A stretch of 64,000 nucleotides of DNA from Rosettibacter primus (GTDB lineage: Bacteria > Bacteroidota > Ignavibacteria > Ignavibacteriales > Melioribacteraceae), in the NCBI RefSeq assembly GCF_036860675.1, contig NZ_JAYKGK010000001.1:496001-560000 (forward strand), given 5' to 3'. Under the pieces are notes generated by a model. That model was not told where the DNA came from, did not search any database, and worked only from the letters and a program-made list of their open reading frames with translations. Made by a program: the position numbers and the translations under genes. Below, one piece after another: positions 35,138-44,328 of the stretch (within the stretch, counting starts at the first letter, position 1; each line of letters starts with the position of its first letter).

Positions 35138-37345
35138 TTAACGAACTACAACAAGTTTCTGATATGATACATTTCCATCTGGCGTTTGAAATACTACTAT
35201 ATAAATACCGCTTGCAATAGTTTGACCTCGTTCATTAGTCATATTCCATTTATCAAAACCACTATCCTGATTATGCTCGATAGTTTTTACAAGGTCTCCT
35301 GTCTCTGTAAATATTTTAATTGTTACTGTTTTTGGCAATTCATAGAAAGATATCTGCATATTAGATGGATTAGTCCATCCATAACCTCGAATCTTTGGAT
35401 CATTATAATTATACGGATTTGGAACTATAACAATTTTATCCAACTCATTTCCAAGTCTCGCCTCTCCTTTTACAGGTGTATTGTTATAGAAATAAACTCT
35501 TCCACTATAAATAGTTTTACCTCTTTCAGTGGGATGTGCATTAGGGTCATTTGGTGAAATTTTTGCTGCTGCCTGTACATAATAGAAAAGATTTGCTCCT
35601 ACACGAATTTGAGTATCTGTAAATGTATGAACTGCTGCTTTATCATTTGCATTAGACCTGTAGATTTCCTGATAGTAAGTTGTATCTCTATCAGATACTT
35701 TTTTCATTATTCTGTATCCATCGAAATTACTTAAAGCTTCAGCTTGTGGGTCTGACCATTGAATTGTTACTCCTGAACTCGTTCCATTTATAGTTACTGT
35801 AGTTGGAGGTGGTGGTGTCATTGGTGCATTATAATTATGCAAAAAATTATATTTTGCTCTACTTACAGTTTTATGAACTGAATCTATTCCAGTACTTACC
35901 CATCTATCCTTCTTTTTATCTGTTTCTGTTGCCCCTGCTGGAAATACAAAATTACTCGGGAAATAACCAGTAACCGGATTTGGCAAATTTGGCGGATCTT
36001 GTAAAGTATTAGTTTGATTTTTTGTATCGTTCAACCATTTTTTACCAACCTCAACTGCTTTTTCTCTGCTTATTCCTGCAACACCGGTAACTTTTACAAT
36101 CCTAATTTTTTGTCCAGGTGCAAATGTATAAGGTCCATAACACTTAATCATACTTTCAAATGTATTTGCCTGTGCACTTATTCCTGTTTCTCCTCCAGGA
36201 GCTTCTTTACCAAGTTCATCAAGATTTTTTCTGTGATGTCCAGGTCGTACATCCGGTCCTGTCATATCTTCACTTTGTAATAATGTTCCATTAATTAGAT
36301 TATAATAAGATGCCCCATCAGCTACAGGGTCATAAGTAGGAGTAAACAAAGGTAAGTTAAGATTATTTTGCATATTAGCTACACTTGTAACCATTGGCTG
36401 ATTCATATCATCCTGATCATTAGGATCAATCGGTCCAATATAATTTGGGGTTGGATAATATGGTTGTTTTGATGCATGTATTGTTGCCATAAATGTAAAA
36501 TCTTTATCAAGTAATCTTCCTCCTTGTTGAGTTAGAGGTTGACCTATTCTATCTCCTTGAACTTCAGGGTCATCTGATGAGTAACAATAATATACACGTA
36601 ATGAATCTGTTACTCTTGCGCCGTAATAATGATACCACTTTCTTGGTGAATTATTATTTGCATATTGGTCTATTGTTGCTATTGATGGATTTGTTCCATC
36701 TGCTCTTTGCAACTGATATTCTCCATCATGAAGAAAAATATAAAAATTAGTGAAAGTAATATTTGTGTCGTTTGAAAATGTATAATCAATAACAACATAG
36801 TTATCATGATATTGCTGTGACCAAGCTAATACCTTTTTTTCTACAGTGACTCCACATGAATATTTATTTGTTACTGTTACAGTTTGGTCACTTGTACCTA
36901 TACATTTTGAAGGGTCTATTATTACACTTCCAAGGTCATTTTGTGGCGGTGTTGTTGTACTACCTTGAGATGAAATTGTATAGTTCGGGTTTGCATAACG
37001 GGCATAATTTTTCAGTGGTACTACAATTTTGCCATTTGGTTGGTCTTTTCCTATTGGAGAAAATACTGCTGGCTTTCCATTCCAGTTATCAGTAGCTATT
37101 GCGGCAAAACCTCCAAAGTATCCTTCTGTACCTTGAAAGCGGCAACCATATGCACCGTAATCTGCAAAAAGATTTAGATTAGAAGCTCCATACGAAATTC
37201 CTTTATTACCTCCATTTGCAGCTACCGCACCCCATATTCTGTTTACTCGCACCAATGCATCGGTTTGTGAATAAATATTATTTGATATTATTAAACTTAT
37301 AAGGAATATTATAATCATCCTTTTAGTAATAATTATATTATTCAT
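35138..37345 (-). CDS. Large secreted protein with FnIII domain and C-terminal sorting module
   Basis: A 735-residue exported protein. After the signal peptide (about 1-28) the first 480 residues form a repeated beta-rich region with no family I recognise (NRIWGAVAANGGNKGISYGA near the start). A fibronectin type III-like domain follows at about 510-610 (TVTINGTSSGVTIQWSDPQA, LFYYVQAAAK). The C-terminal 90 residues form a FlgD/T9SS-like module (VPNPYNYNDPKIRGYGW, TETGDLVKTIEHNQDSGFDK). Such proteins are encoded next to SusC-like receptors in Ignavibacteria-type genomes and may play the surface-ligand part that SusD plays elsewhere; this is inferred. I chose ATG 37345, with GGGAGTGAAA before it; the next in-frame codon upstream is a TTG. 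Confidence 0.75.
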   Translation of the reverse strand: MNNIIITKRMIIIFLISLIISNNIYSQTDALVRVNRIWGAVAANGGNKGISYGASNLNLFADYGAYGCRFQGTEGYFGGFAAIATDNWNGKPAVFSPIGKDQPNGKIVVPLKNYARYANPNYTISSQGSTTTPPQNDLGSVIIDPSKCIGTSDQTVTVTNKYSCGVTVEKKVLAWSQQYHDNYVVIDYTFSNDTNITFTNFYIFLHDGEYQLQRADGTNPSIATIDQYANNNSPRKWYHYYGARVTDSLRVYYCYSSDDPEVQGDRIGQPLTQQGGRLLDKDFTFMATIHASKQPYYPTPNYIGPIDPNDQDDMNQPMVTSVANMQNNLNLPLFTPTYDPVADGASYYNLINGTLLQSEDMTGPDVRPGHHRKNLDELGKEAPGGETGISAQANTFESMIKCYGPYTFAPGQKIRIVKVTGVAGISREKAVEVGKKWLNDTKNQTNTLQDPPNLPNPVTGYFPSNFVFPAGATETDKKKDRWVSTGIDSVHKTVSRAKYNFLHNYNAPMTPPPPTTVTINGTSSGVTIQWSDPQAEALSNFDGYRIMKKVSDRDTTYYQEIYRSNANDKAAVHTFTDTQIRVGANLFYYVQAAAKISPNDPNAHPTERGKTIYSGRVYFYNNTPVKGEARLGNELDKIVIVPNPYNYNDPKIRGYGWTNPSNMQISFYELPKTVTIKIFTETGDLVKTIEHNQDSGFDKWNMTNERGQTIASGIYIVVFQTPDGNVSYQKLVVVR

Positions 37346-37394
37346 TTTCACTCCCAATTTTTATTTATTATTGTTTGACATCTTTTTATTGCTC

Positions 37395-40300
37395 TTAGAA
37401 GTCAAACCTGATTCCAAACCAGATAGACCTTGCATATCCATATGTAAATATGTCAACATTGGGGTCATTAATCCATGGTTTATCTTTTGACCTCATATCC
37501 CCAATGTGGTCTTCCTGAACTACTTCTCCTTTTTTATGTTCAATTCCCCATTGGTCTACTACATCTTTTGTATATACGTATCCAGGATATAAATAATTTC
37601 CTTTTGTTTCGTCTCTGATTGGATCCCAGTATGGATTTGCATATTCTTTAAGATGTAATGATGCCATATAAGCTTCAAAGTCGGAACCTGATGCTGAACC
37701 ATTTCCTCCATAAAATGCATAGTTATACATAAAGATTTTATTGTTGAATAAATTATTTACATCAAGATATGCTGTGGCTTTAACAAATCCAATATTAAAT
37801 GTTTTACTTAATCTCAAATTAACCATCCAGAAATTAGGCCATCTAAATTCGTTATTAACTCCTTCCACATTTCGAGGGTTATATCTGAAAATATTTCCAA
37901 GTCGCCAGTGTGGCAATATGCTTAAATTCCATTCCCCCAGCAAATATCCCCATTTTGAAGGAGAACGTAAGTTAATGTTAGCTTTTACTTCAGGTACTGG
38001 ATCTGGTCTTGAAGGATCTGCATATGTGAATGCGCTTGGTGCATTGTTCGATGATGGATCTTCAAACACTGCATTCCTTCCTGTATTGCCTCCACTTGCG
38101 TATGTATATTGCATGTTCAACCAGCCAGTTAGATACTCACCAACTGACTTTGTAATCTGAAGTTCTAAACCTTGTATTGTTCTATATCTGTCGTTTGTCC
38201 TAAATCTATATGTTGGAATTCCTGTTGTTGTTGGTGTATATGTTAATACTCTTACTTCCCCTGTTACATCTTTATAATATCCTGCTATATGAATTAAATA
38301 TTGGTCAAGTAAATTGTAGTCAACTCCTAATTCATATTGTATTGTTTTTGTTGGTGCAAGATTAGGATTCCCTAACTGATATAATCCTCCTTTCTTATCA
38401 TCATATCTAAAATCATACATGAACAATTCACTCAATGGAGGTAAACTTCTGAAATGTCCATAGTTAAAATAAAACTTTGCTCTTTCTGTAATAGGAAATG
38501 CTATCCCAAATCTTGGACTTAATACAAGATGGTCATCAACAGGTTCTAGTAAGGGTTTTTTCCCTTCAGCAATTAATTTGTTGTTTACCTCATTCCATCT
38601 TTCCCAAATAATTGACCTACCTGAACGCAGAATTTCTAAATAGTTTTGTGGTGTCCATGTAGGTGCTGCAAAAGCATCTGCGTTCCATGGGTCACCTGTA
38701 GGCCATTTCAAATCTCCAAAACCATAATAATCCATACGTATTCCAATATTCGCTACCATATCTTCAAATGTTATCTCATCCTGTATGTACGCTCCAAATG
38801 TTCGTGGCTCAACTTTGAAATTATATTCATACATACTTAGTGGACCTTGGTTTGGCCAGTATGACCATCTATCGTTCTTCAAATTAATGTAATTAAATTC
38901 TAATCCAGCTTTAATAAAATGCATTTTTGTAATCTGACTTCCAAAATTAAATTTCATTCTTAATTGTCGAGTTAATGAATTATCATAAAAACATCCACCT
39001 TTACTATCAAATCTTTCAGCTAATCCTGGCACTGAATAATACTGGTCAAAAATAAATCCATCAATCGTATCCTGAGATTGTCCTACATTTAAAATTCTTC
39101 TTCCATATGGCATTTCTGTAACTGGTATCGGCCCTATATGTGTAATTACTGATAAATCTCTTGTCTGTGTTGCATTTATATCTTCTTTAGTTGACTGATA
39201 GCTTATAGTAAAATCATAAAAAGTTTTGGAGCTTATTGCATGTGTAAGATTGGCCCCAATTAAATAATTCTTTTGAATCCATGGTTGAAGCATTGTCGGA
39301 TACCAATAGTAAATAGGCCCATAATTTGAGCCATAAGCAACAAATAATGGAATATTATTTTCAGGCATTAATGCTCCACGGTCAAGACCTTGATATACTG
39401 ATGAACCAAGGTCATTAGCTGTTGCTAAGTTTGGTATCTCACTATCAGCTCCTCTTGCAGGATTCATCCCTTTTTGATAAGTGTATACTCCTGTAAGCTT
39501 AAGTGTAATCGAATTAGTTATATTAGATTTTAATGCTAACATCGTTGAACTGCTAAAATCAAAATCTAATTCGAGTGGTTGTATATAGGTCTGTCTCTTT
39601 GTTACATTTGAAAGATAAAAAGTTGCATTGCCTAAAGCTTTACCAATAAATGGAACTGGTCCACCAAATCCACCATCAAAATTATAATCTCCATATTTAC
39701 CTTCTTTATTTGCATGACGAGCAAATAAACTCATTAGATTCTGGTCTGTAACTTCATTACCTACATTTAATCCCTCGGCATTAAGGTCTCGTATTACTTT
39801 GTTTAACTTTTCAAAGTCTGGCATTACCATATGCATCCATGCATCATATAGATAAAGGTCTACAGGTGTTATACCTTTATTTTTCCATGCAGCTGGAAGT
39901 GATTTGCTATTTATCTGTATCCAACCTGCAAATGATGGATATTGTGTAAACTGTTGCTTTTGATAATTATCAATTATTCCTCTTTTTACTGCTTCATTTA
40001 CTCCTATAAATGCTATCTCTGGGTCTAAATGTGGACGTAAATAATTATTCATTGGGTCATATAGTGATGGACCAAATCTCTTTAGATGTGCCGGTGAACG
40101 GGTGAAACTAAATGTACCATGATATCCTTCTGATGTACCATATTTTGTTGCAACATTTATTACTCCCGAACGGAAATCTCCATATTCTGCACTCATACCC
40201 CCAGCTTTAAGAGATACCTGCTCTACTGCACTTGTTGGTATTAATGATTCTGTTTTTCCTACTCTTGCATTAACAAATGTTAATCCATTAATTACTGTTC

Positions 40301-40829
40301 CTGTTTCCGATGGTCTTCCTTCTCTAATGTTCAAATAATCTGTTCCGGTAATACCTGCTTGCGTTGATATAAAATCCTGTAATGTTCTTACTCCTGCTGC
40401 TTCGCTTAATTGTTTGTTGTCAATTACTATCTGAGAACTTGAAACTTCTTTATGGAGAATATCTCTTTTAGCTGTAATTACAACTTCTTCTCCAACTATT
40501 GCTGTCTGCTCAAGTTGAAAGTCAACCCGGGTTGTTTGATTCTGCGAAACAATAACATTCGTCAGCGTTACTTTGTTTGTCCCTACCATCGAAGCTTGAA
40601 GTGAATACGTCCCCACAGGAACATTTACAATAATATACTCTCCGTTTTCATCTGTTGCCGCTCCCATGTATGTTCCTAATATGACAACATTAACTCCTAA
40701 CAGGGGTTCACCATTACTTTTGTCAGTCACTTTTCCAATAATTTTACCTTGTGCATACATTATCCCGGAAAACATTAGTAAAAATAGTATGCTTAAGGTA
40801 AAGAGATGACATTGTAGATTTTTTGTCAT
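37395..40829 (-). CDS. SusC-like TonB-dependent receptor
   Basis: A 1144-residue outer-membrane receptor. After the signal peptide (1-26) comes a carboxypeptidase-regulatory-like domain (about 28-115, GKVTDKSNGEPLLGVNVVIL through VGTYSLQASM). A plug follows (about 120-235), with IVGEEVVITAKRDI as the TonB-box region and GGMSAEYGDFRSGVINVAT. The remainder is a 22-strand-type barrel ending WFGIRFDF. It would import oligosaccharides or other large ligands with TonB energy. It heads the unit receptor - secreted protein - PorV-like - 299-residue protein, and pectate lyases lie next to it, so pectin oligosaccharides are a plausible but unproven ligand. No SusD gene is adjacent. Confidence 0.9.
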   Translation of the reverse strand: MTKNLQCHLFTLSILFLLMFSGIMYAQGKIIGKVTDKSNGEPLLGVNVVILGTYMGAATDENGEYIIVNVPVGTYSLQASMVGTNKVTLTNVIVSQNQTTRVDFQLEQTAIVGEEVVITAKRDILHKEVSSSQIVIDNKQLSEAAGVRTLQDFISTQAGITGTDYLNIREGRPSETGTVINGLTFVNARVGKTESLIPTSAVEQVSLKAGGMSAEYGDFRSGVINVATKYGTSEGYHGTFSFTRSPAHLKRFGPSLYDPMNNYLRPHLDPEIAFIGVNEAVKRGIIDNYQKQQFTQYPSFAGWIQINSKSLPAAWKNKGITPVDLYLYDAWMHMVMPDFEKLNKVIRDLNAEGLNVGNEVTDQNLMSLFARHANKEGKYGDYNFDGGFGGPVPFIGKALGNATFYLSNVTKRQTYIQPLELDFDFSSSTMLALKSNITNSITLKLTGVYTYQKGMNPARGADSEIPNLATANDLGSSVYQGLDRGALMPENNIPLFVAYGSNYGPIYYWYPTMLQPWIQKNYLIGANLTHAISSKTFYDFTISYQSTKEDINATQTRDLSVITHIGPIPVTEMPYGRRILNVGQSQDTIDGFIFDQYYSVPGLAERFDSKGGCFYDNSLTRQLRMKFNFGSQITKMHFIKAGLEFNYINLKNDRWSYWPNQGPLSMYEYNFKVEPRTFGAYIQDEITFEDMVANIGIRMDYYGFGDLKWPTGDPWNADAFAAPTWTPQNYLEILRSGRSIIWERWNEVNNKLIAEGKKPLLEPVDDHLVLSPRFGIAFPITERAKFYFNYGHFRSLPPLSELFMYDFRYDDKKGGLYQLGNPNLAPTKTIQYELGVDYNLLDQYLIHIAGYYKDVTGEVRVLTYTPTTTGIPTYRFRTNDRYRTIQGLELQITKSVGEYLTGWLNMQYTYASGGNTGRNAVFEDPSSNNAPSAFTYADPSRPDPVPEVKANINLRSPSKWGYLLGEWNLSILPHWRLGNIFRYNPRNVEGVNNEFRWPNFWMVNLRLSKTFNIGFVKATAYLDVNNLFNNKIFMYNYAFYGGNGSASGSDFEAYMASLHLKEYANPYWDPIRDETKGNYLYPGYVYTKDVVDQWGIEHKKGEVVQEDHIGDMRSKDKPWINDPNVDIFTYGYARSIWFGIRFDF

Positions 40830-41392
40830 GTTTACTCCTCGATTATTGTTTCAAAGTGTCATTTATTACGACAGATAACAAATTAATTCATTTAGGGGAA
40901 TGACTAAGTATTTATATTTTCTATTGAGCAATATGTTATTAGCCTCAGATAGAAAGAGAATTATTATAAAAAATAGTAAAATCATCTATATTAATATATT
41001 ATCAATAAAGTAAATGTTTACTTAATTGCTGACTTAACTTGCCAATTTTTTTTATAATTGTCAAGCTATTTTTATGGAGCTGTGTTTGAAGGATTAAATA
41101 TGGATTAAGCGATTTTTAAATTATAAGTTAATTTTTTTGTCTAGTGAGTTCGATAGCCATTTTAATTATCATTAAAAAAATCTCAAAAAAGAATTACTCA
41201 ACCTCCATGCATAGAATATTTATATTCCAGTTAGACTCGTATTTTTATAGCAAAAATAATTTTTATCTCTTATTCTTATTCAATTATTGTTATAAAATTT
41301 TTTTGAGAACCTCTTAATAAGTAAAACATTTTTATCTAATACTCGCATATAAATTCAGTTGAACTTTCAAATATCATTTTTTAATAAAAAAA
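40830..41392. other. Gene-free spacer upstream of the SusC-like receptor
   Basis: A 560-base AT-rich region holding the receptor's 5' leader and promoter. No ORF, tRNA, riboswitch or clear palindrome was recognised. Its length is consistent with a regulated promoter. Confidence 0.45.
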
Positions 41393-41983
41393 TCATTCAA
41401 TAAATTCTCTTACATCAACGACAATCATATTTGCTTTTAATGCTGCTTCAATTCCAAGTTCACCATCTTCAAAAACCTGACATTCCTCAGGCATAACATT
41501 TAATAGCTTTGATGCATGTAAAAATAAATCTGGTGCTGGTTTTGGTTTGATTGAATCATCAGCAGTAAGAATTGCATTAAAATATTTTTCTATTCCAATA
41601 ATTCTTAATTCTTCATGAACTATTTTTTTAACTCCTCCTGACACAACTGCCATTGGGAATACATTTTTATATTTTTCAACAATATCTACAACTTCTTTTA
41701 TTGGTTTGATTTCATGAATGTTATTCATAAAGTATTCATGTTTTGCAATAACAATTTCTTCTGGTTTTAGATTATTATAATTTGTTTTTAGAATTTCTAT
41801 GATATCTGTTTCTTTCATTCCCTTTTTTGAAAAGAAAAATTCATAATCAAAAGGGAGATTAAATTTTTTCATTGCATATTCCCACGACTTCATATGCAAA
41901 GGCATTGAATCGACTAATGTTCCATCACAGTCAAAAATCAATGCCTTTGCTTCTGGATAAACTGGAATTTTTTTCATAATCAT
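41393..41983 (-). CDS. HAD-family phosphatase of the arabinose operon
   Basis: A 196-residue haloacid-dehalogenase hydrolase of the beta-phosphoglucomutase/YqaB type. Motif I is LIFDCDGTLVDSMPLHMKSW with the nucleophile Asp, followed by an alpha-helical cap, motif II VVSGG, motif III KPAPDLF and motif IV VFEDGELGIEAA. Its ATG overlaps the araA TGA stop in an ATGA arrangement, so it is translationally coupled to araA. A role in removing pentose phosphates or side products is inferred from the operon; the family alone does not give the substrate. Confidence 0.86.
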   Translation of the reverse strand: MIMKKIPVYPEAKALIFDCDGTLVDSMPLHMKSWEYAMKKFNLPFDYEFFFSKKGMKETDIIEILKTNYNNLKPEEIVIAKHEYFMNNIHEIKPIKEVVDIVEKYKNVFPMAVVSGGVKKIVHEELRIIGIEKYFNAILTADDSIKPKPAPDLFLHASKLLNVMPEECQVFEDGELGIEAALKANMIVVDVREFIE

Positions 41984-43467
41984 GAATAATATTTTTCGTT
42001 CCAGAGTAATTCCTTTTTGAATTCTGAAATATTTGTTGAATCGTTTATCAATAGAAATTCAATATTTGCTATTTCAGAAAAATCTTCTAAATATTCTGAT
42101 GAGATAGCTTGACTGAATGCTGTGTGATGAGCTCCGCCAGCTAATATCCAGGTTGTTGCTGCAACTTCAAGATTTGGTTTTGGAATCCACAATACTCGTG
42201 CTACAGGTAATTTTGGTAGCGGTTTTGATGAAATTACTTTTACTTCGTTGACAATCATTCTAAATCTATTTCCCATATCAATTAACGAAGCATTTAATGC
42301 TTCTCCTTCTTTGACATCAAACACTAATCTTGGCGGGTCATCTTTACCACCAATGCTGAGTGGATGAATTTCCAATCTTGGTTTAGTTGATGACAACGAT
42401 TCACAAACTTCAAGCATATGAGCACCTAAGACCATCATATTATCAGGTTCGAAATGATAAGTGTAATCTTCCATAAATGATGTCCCGCCTTGAAGTCCAG
42501 CAGACATTACTTTCACAGCTCTTACTAATGCTGCAGTTTTCCAGTCGCCTTCTGCTCCAAATCCATAACCTTCTGCCATCAATCTTTGAACTGCAAGTCC
42601 AGGCAATTGTTTTAGCCCATGTAAATTTTCAAATGTTGTTGTGAATGCTTTAAAATTTCCATCCTTCAAAAAATTTCTTAAACCAATTTCAATCTTGGCA
42701 GCTTCTTTTAAGTTGGAATACTTCTTTCCATTGTTTTTTGCGTTTGGAGCAACTTCATATTTATCAAAATATTCTTCAATAAGTTTATCAATTTCATTTT
42801 CATTAACATTATTTACATATTGAACAAGATCACCTAAGCCATAGCCATTTACAGAATAGCCGAAACGAATTTGAGCTTCTACTTTATCTCCTTCAGTTAC
42901 AGCAACCTCACGCATATTATCACCAAAGCGAGCTATTTTTGCACCTTGAGCATCCTGCCATGCTGCAGCAGCTCTCATCCAAATAGAAAGTTTTTTCTGA
43001 ACAGATTCATTCTGCCAATGACCTACAATTACTTTTCTTTTCTTTTTCATTCTTGAACAAATAAAACCAAATTCTCTATCGCCATGAGCAGATTGATTGA
43101 GATTCATAAAATCCATATCAATTGAATCCCATGGAATGTCTCGATTAAATTGAGTATGCAGATGAACAAAAGGTTTTATTAAAACATTTAATCCGCCAAT
43201 CCACATTTTAGCTGGAGAGAATGTATGCATCCACATTATCAAGCCAACACAATTTTTATTGTTGTTAGCTTCAAGACATAAATCATAAATTGCTTCGGGT
43301 GTTGTTAAAACTGGTTTAAAAATAATTTTAAATGGAAGCTTATTAGATTTATTAAGTTCATCAACAATTGTTTGAGAATCCTGTGCAACTTGTTTTAATG
43401 TTTGTTCACCGTAGAGATGTTGACTTCCGGTGATAAACCAGGCTTCGTAGTTTTTAATGTCAATCAT
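41980..43467 (-). CDS. araA: L-arabinose isomerase
   Basis: Converts L-arabinose to L-ribulose in the cytoplasm. At 495 residues it has the standard length. The metal- and substrate-binding residues occur in the expected contexts: AEGYGFGAEGDWKTAALVR (Glu), SFMEDYTYHF (Glu) and MLGAHMLEVC and LEIHPLSIGGK (His), with WFITGSQHLYGEQTL at the N-terminus. It is 11 bases from araD upstream and overlaps the HAD gene downstream. The stop codon is TGA. No araB kinase is in the window. Confidence 0.97.
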   Translation of the reverse strand: MIDIKNYEAWFITGSQHLYGEQTLKQVAQDSQTIVDELNKSNKLPFKIIFKPVLTTPEAIYDLCLEANNNKNCVGLIMWMHTFSPAKMWIGGLNVLIKPFVHLHTQFNRDIPWDSIDMDFMNLNQSAHGDREFGFICSRMKKKRKVIVGHWQNESVQKKLSIWMRAAAAWQDAQGAKIARFGDNMREVAVTEGDKVEAQIRFGYSVNGYGLGDLVQYVNNVNENEIDKLIEEYFDKYEVAPNAKNNGKKYSNLKEAAKIEIGLRNFLKDGNFKAFTTTFENLHGLKQLPGLAVQRLMAEGYGFGAEGDWKTAALVRAVKVMSAGLQGGTSFMEDYTYHFEPDNMMVLGAHMLEVCESLSSTKPRLEIHPLSIGGKDDPPRLVFDVKEGEALNASLIDMGNRFRMIVNEVKVISSKPLPKLPVARVLWIPKPNLEVAATTWILAGGAHHTAFSQAISSEYLEDFSEIANIEFLLINDSTNISEFKKELLWNEKYYS

Positions 43468-43478
43468 GTTTATTCTTC

Positions 43479-44183
43479 CTATTTTTTGTTAAAATTTTTT
43501 TGACCATAATAAGCATTTGGTCCGTGCTTTCTTTCATAATGTTTTTTTATAATGTGATTTGGTAATGTTTTCAATTTAGGATTTATTAATAAAGAACCAA
43601 AGGCTAATTGAGCAACATATTCAAGAGTTTGTGCATTTTTAACTGAATCTATTGCATCTTTCCCCCATGTAAAAGGTGCATGACCTGCAACTAAAACACC
43701 AGGAGTTTCTGCTGAATTTAATTCTCTAAATCTTTCAATTATAACTTTGCCTGTATTTTTTTCGTAGTTTGTTTCAATTTCTTTTTTTGTTAAAAATCTT
43801 GTTACTGGGATACTTCTATAAAACGTATCTGCATGGGTTGTGCCATAGCAAGGAATTTCGCAATTAGCTTGAGCAAACATTGTTGCATACAAACTGTGAG
43901 TATGAGTAATTCCTCCAATTGATGGGAATGCTTTATAAAGCTCAATATGAGTTGGAGTATCAGAAGATGGTCTTCTTTTACCTTCAATTATTTTCCCTTC
44001 AAAATCAACAACCACCATATCATCAATTTTCATCTTATCATATTCAATTCCACTTGGTTTAATTACAATCAATCCTTTAGAACGGTCAATTCCACTCACA
44101 TTTCCCCATGTCTGGCAAACTAATCCATATTTAACTAAATATAAATTAGCTTTCAGTACTTCTCGTTTTAATTTTTCAAGCAT
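43479..44183 (-). CDS. araD: L-ribulose-5-phosphate 4-epimerase
   Basis: Epimerises L-ribulose 5-phosphate to D-xylulose 5-phosphate, feeding arabinose into the pentose phosphate pathway. The class II aldolase fold is shown by LVCQTWGNVSGID, VIKPSGIEYDKM and the zinc-binding HTHSLYATMFAQ, plus a further His in VAGHAPFTWGKDA. At 234 residues it has the usual size (231 in E. coli). It is the first gene of the unit, preceded by an AAGGTGA ribosome site and 145 bases of spacer. Confidence 0.96.
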   Translation of the reverse strand: MLEKLKREVLKANLYLVKYGLVCQTWGNVSGIDRSKGLIVIKPSGIEYDKMKIDDMVVVDFEGKIIEGKRRPSSDTPTHIELYKAFPSIGGITHTHSLYATMFAQANCEIPCYGTTHADTFYRSIPVTRFLTKKEIETNYEKNTGKVIIERFRELNSAETPGVLVAGHAPFTWGKDAIDSVKNAQTLEYVAQLAFGSLLINPKLKTLPNHIIKKHYERKHGPNAYYGQKNFNKK

Positions 44184-44328
44184 GATATTTCACCTTATTT
44201 AATTCATAATAAAATCATCATTATAAAAATGAATTTTATCATTTTATAATCTATAAGAACAACACAATGAACTATATAAAAATTCATCATCTAATGTTAT
44301 AATTTCTTTTATTAATTAATAAATTTTT

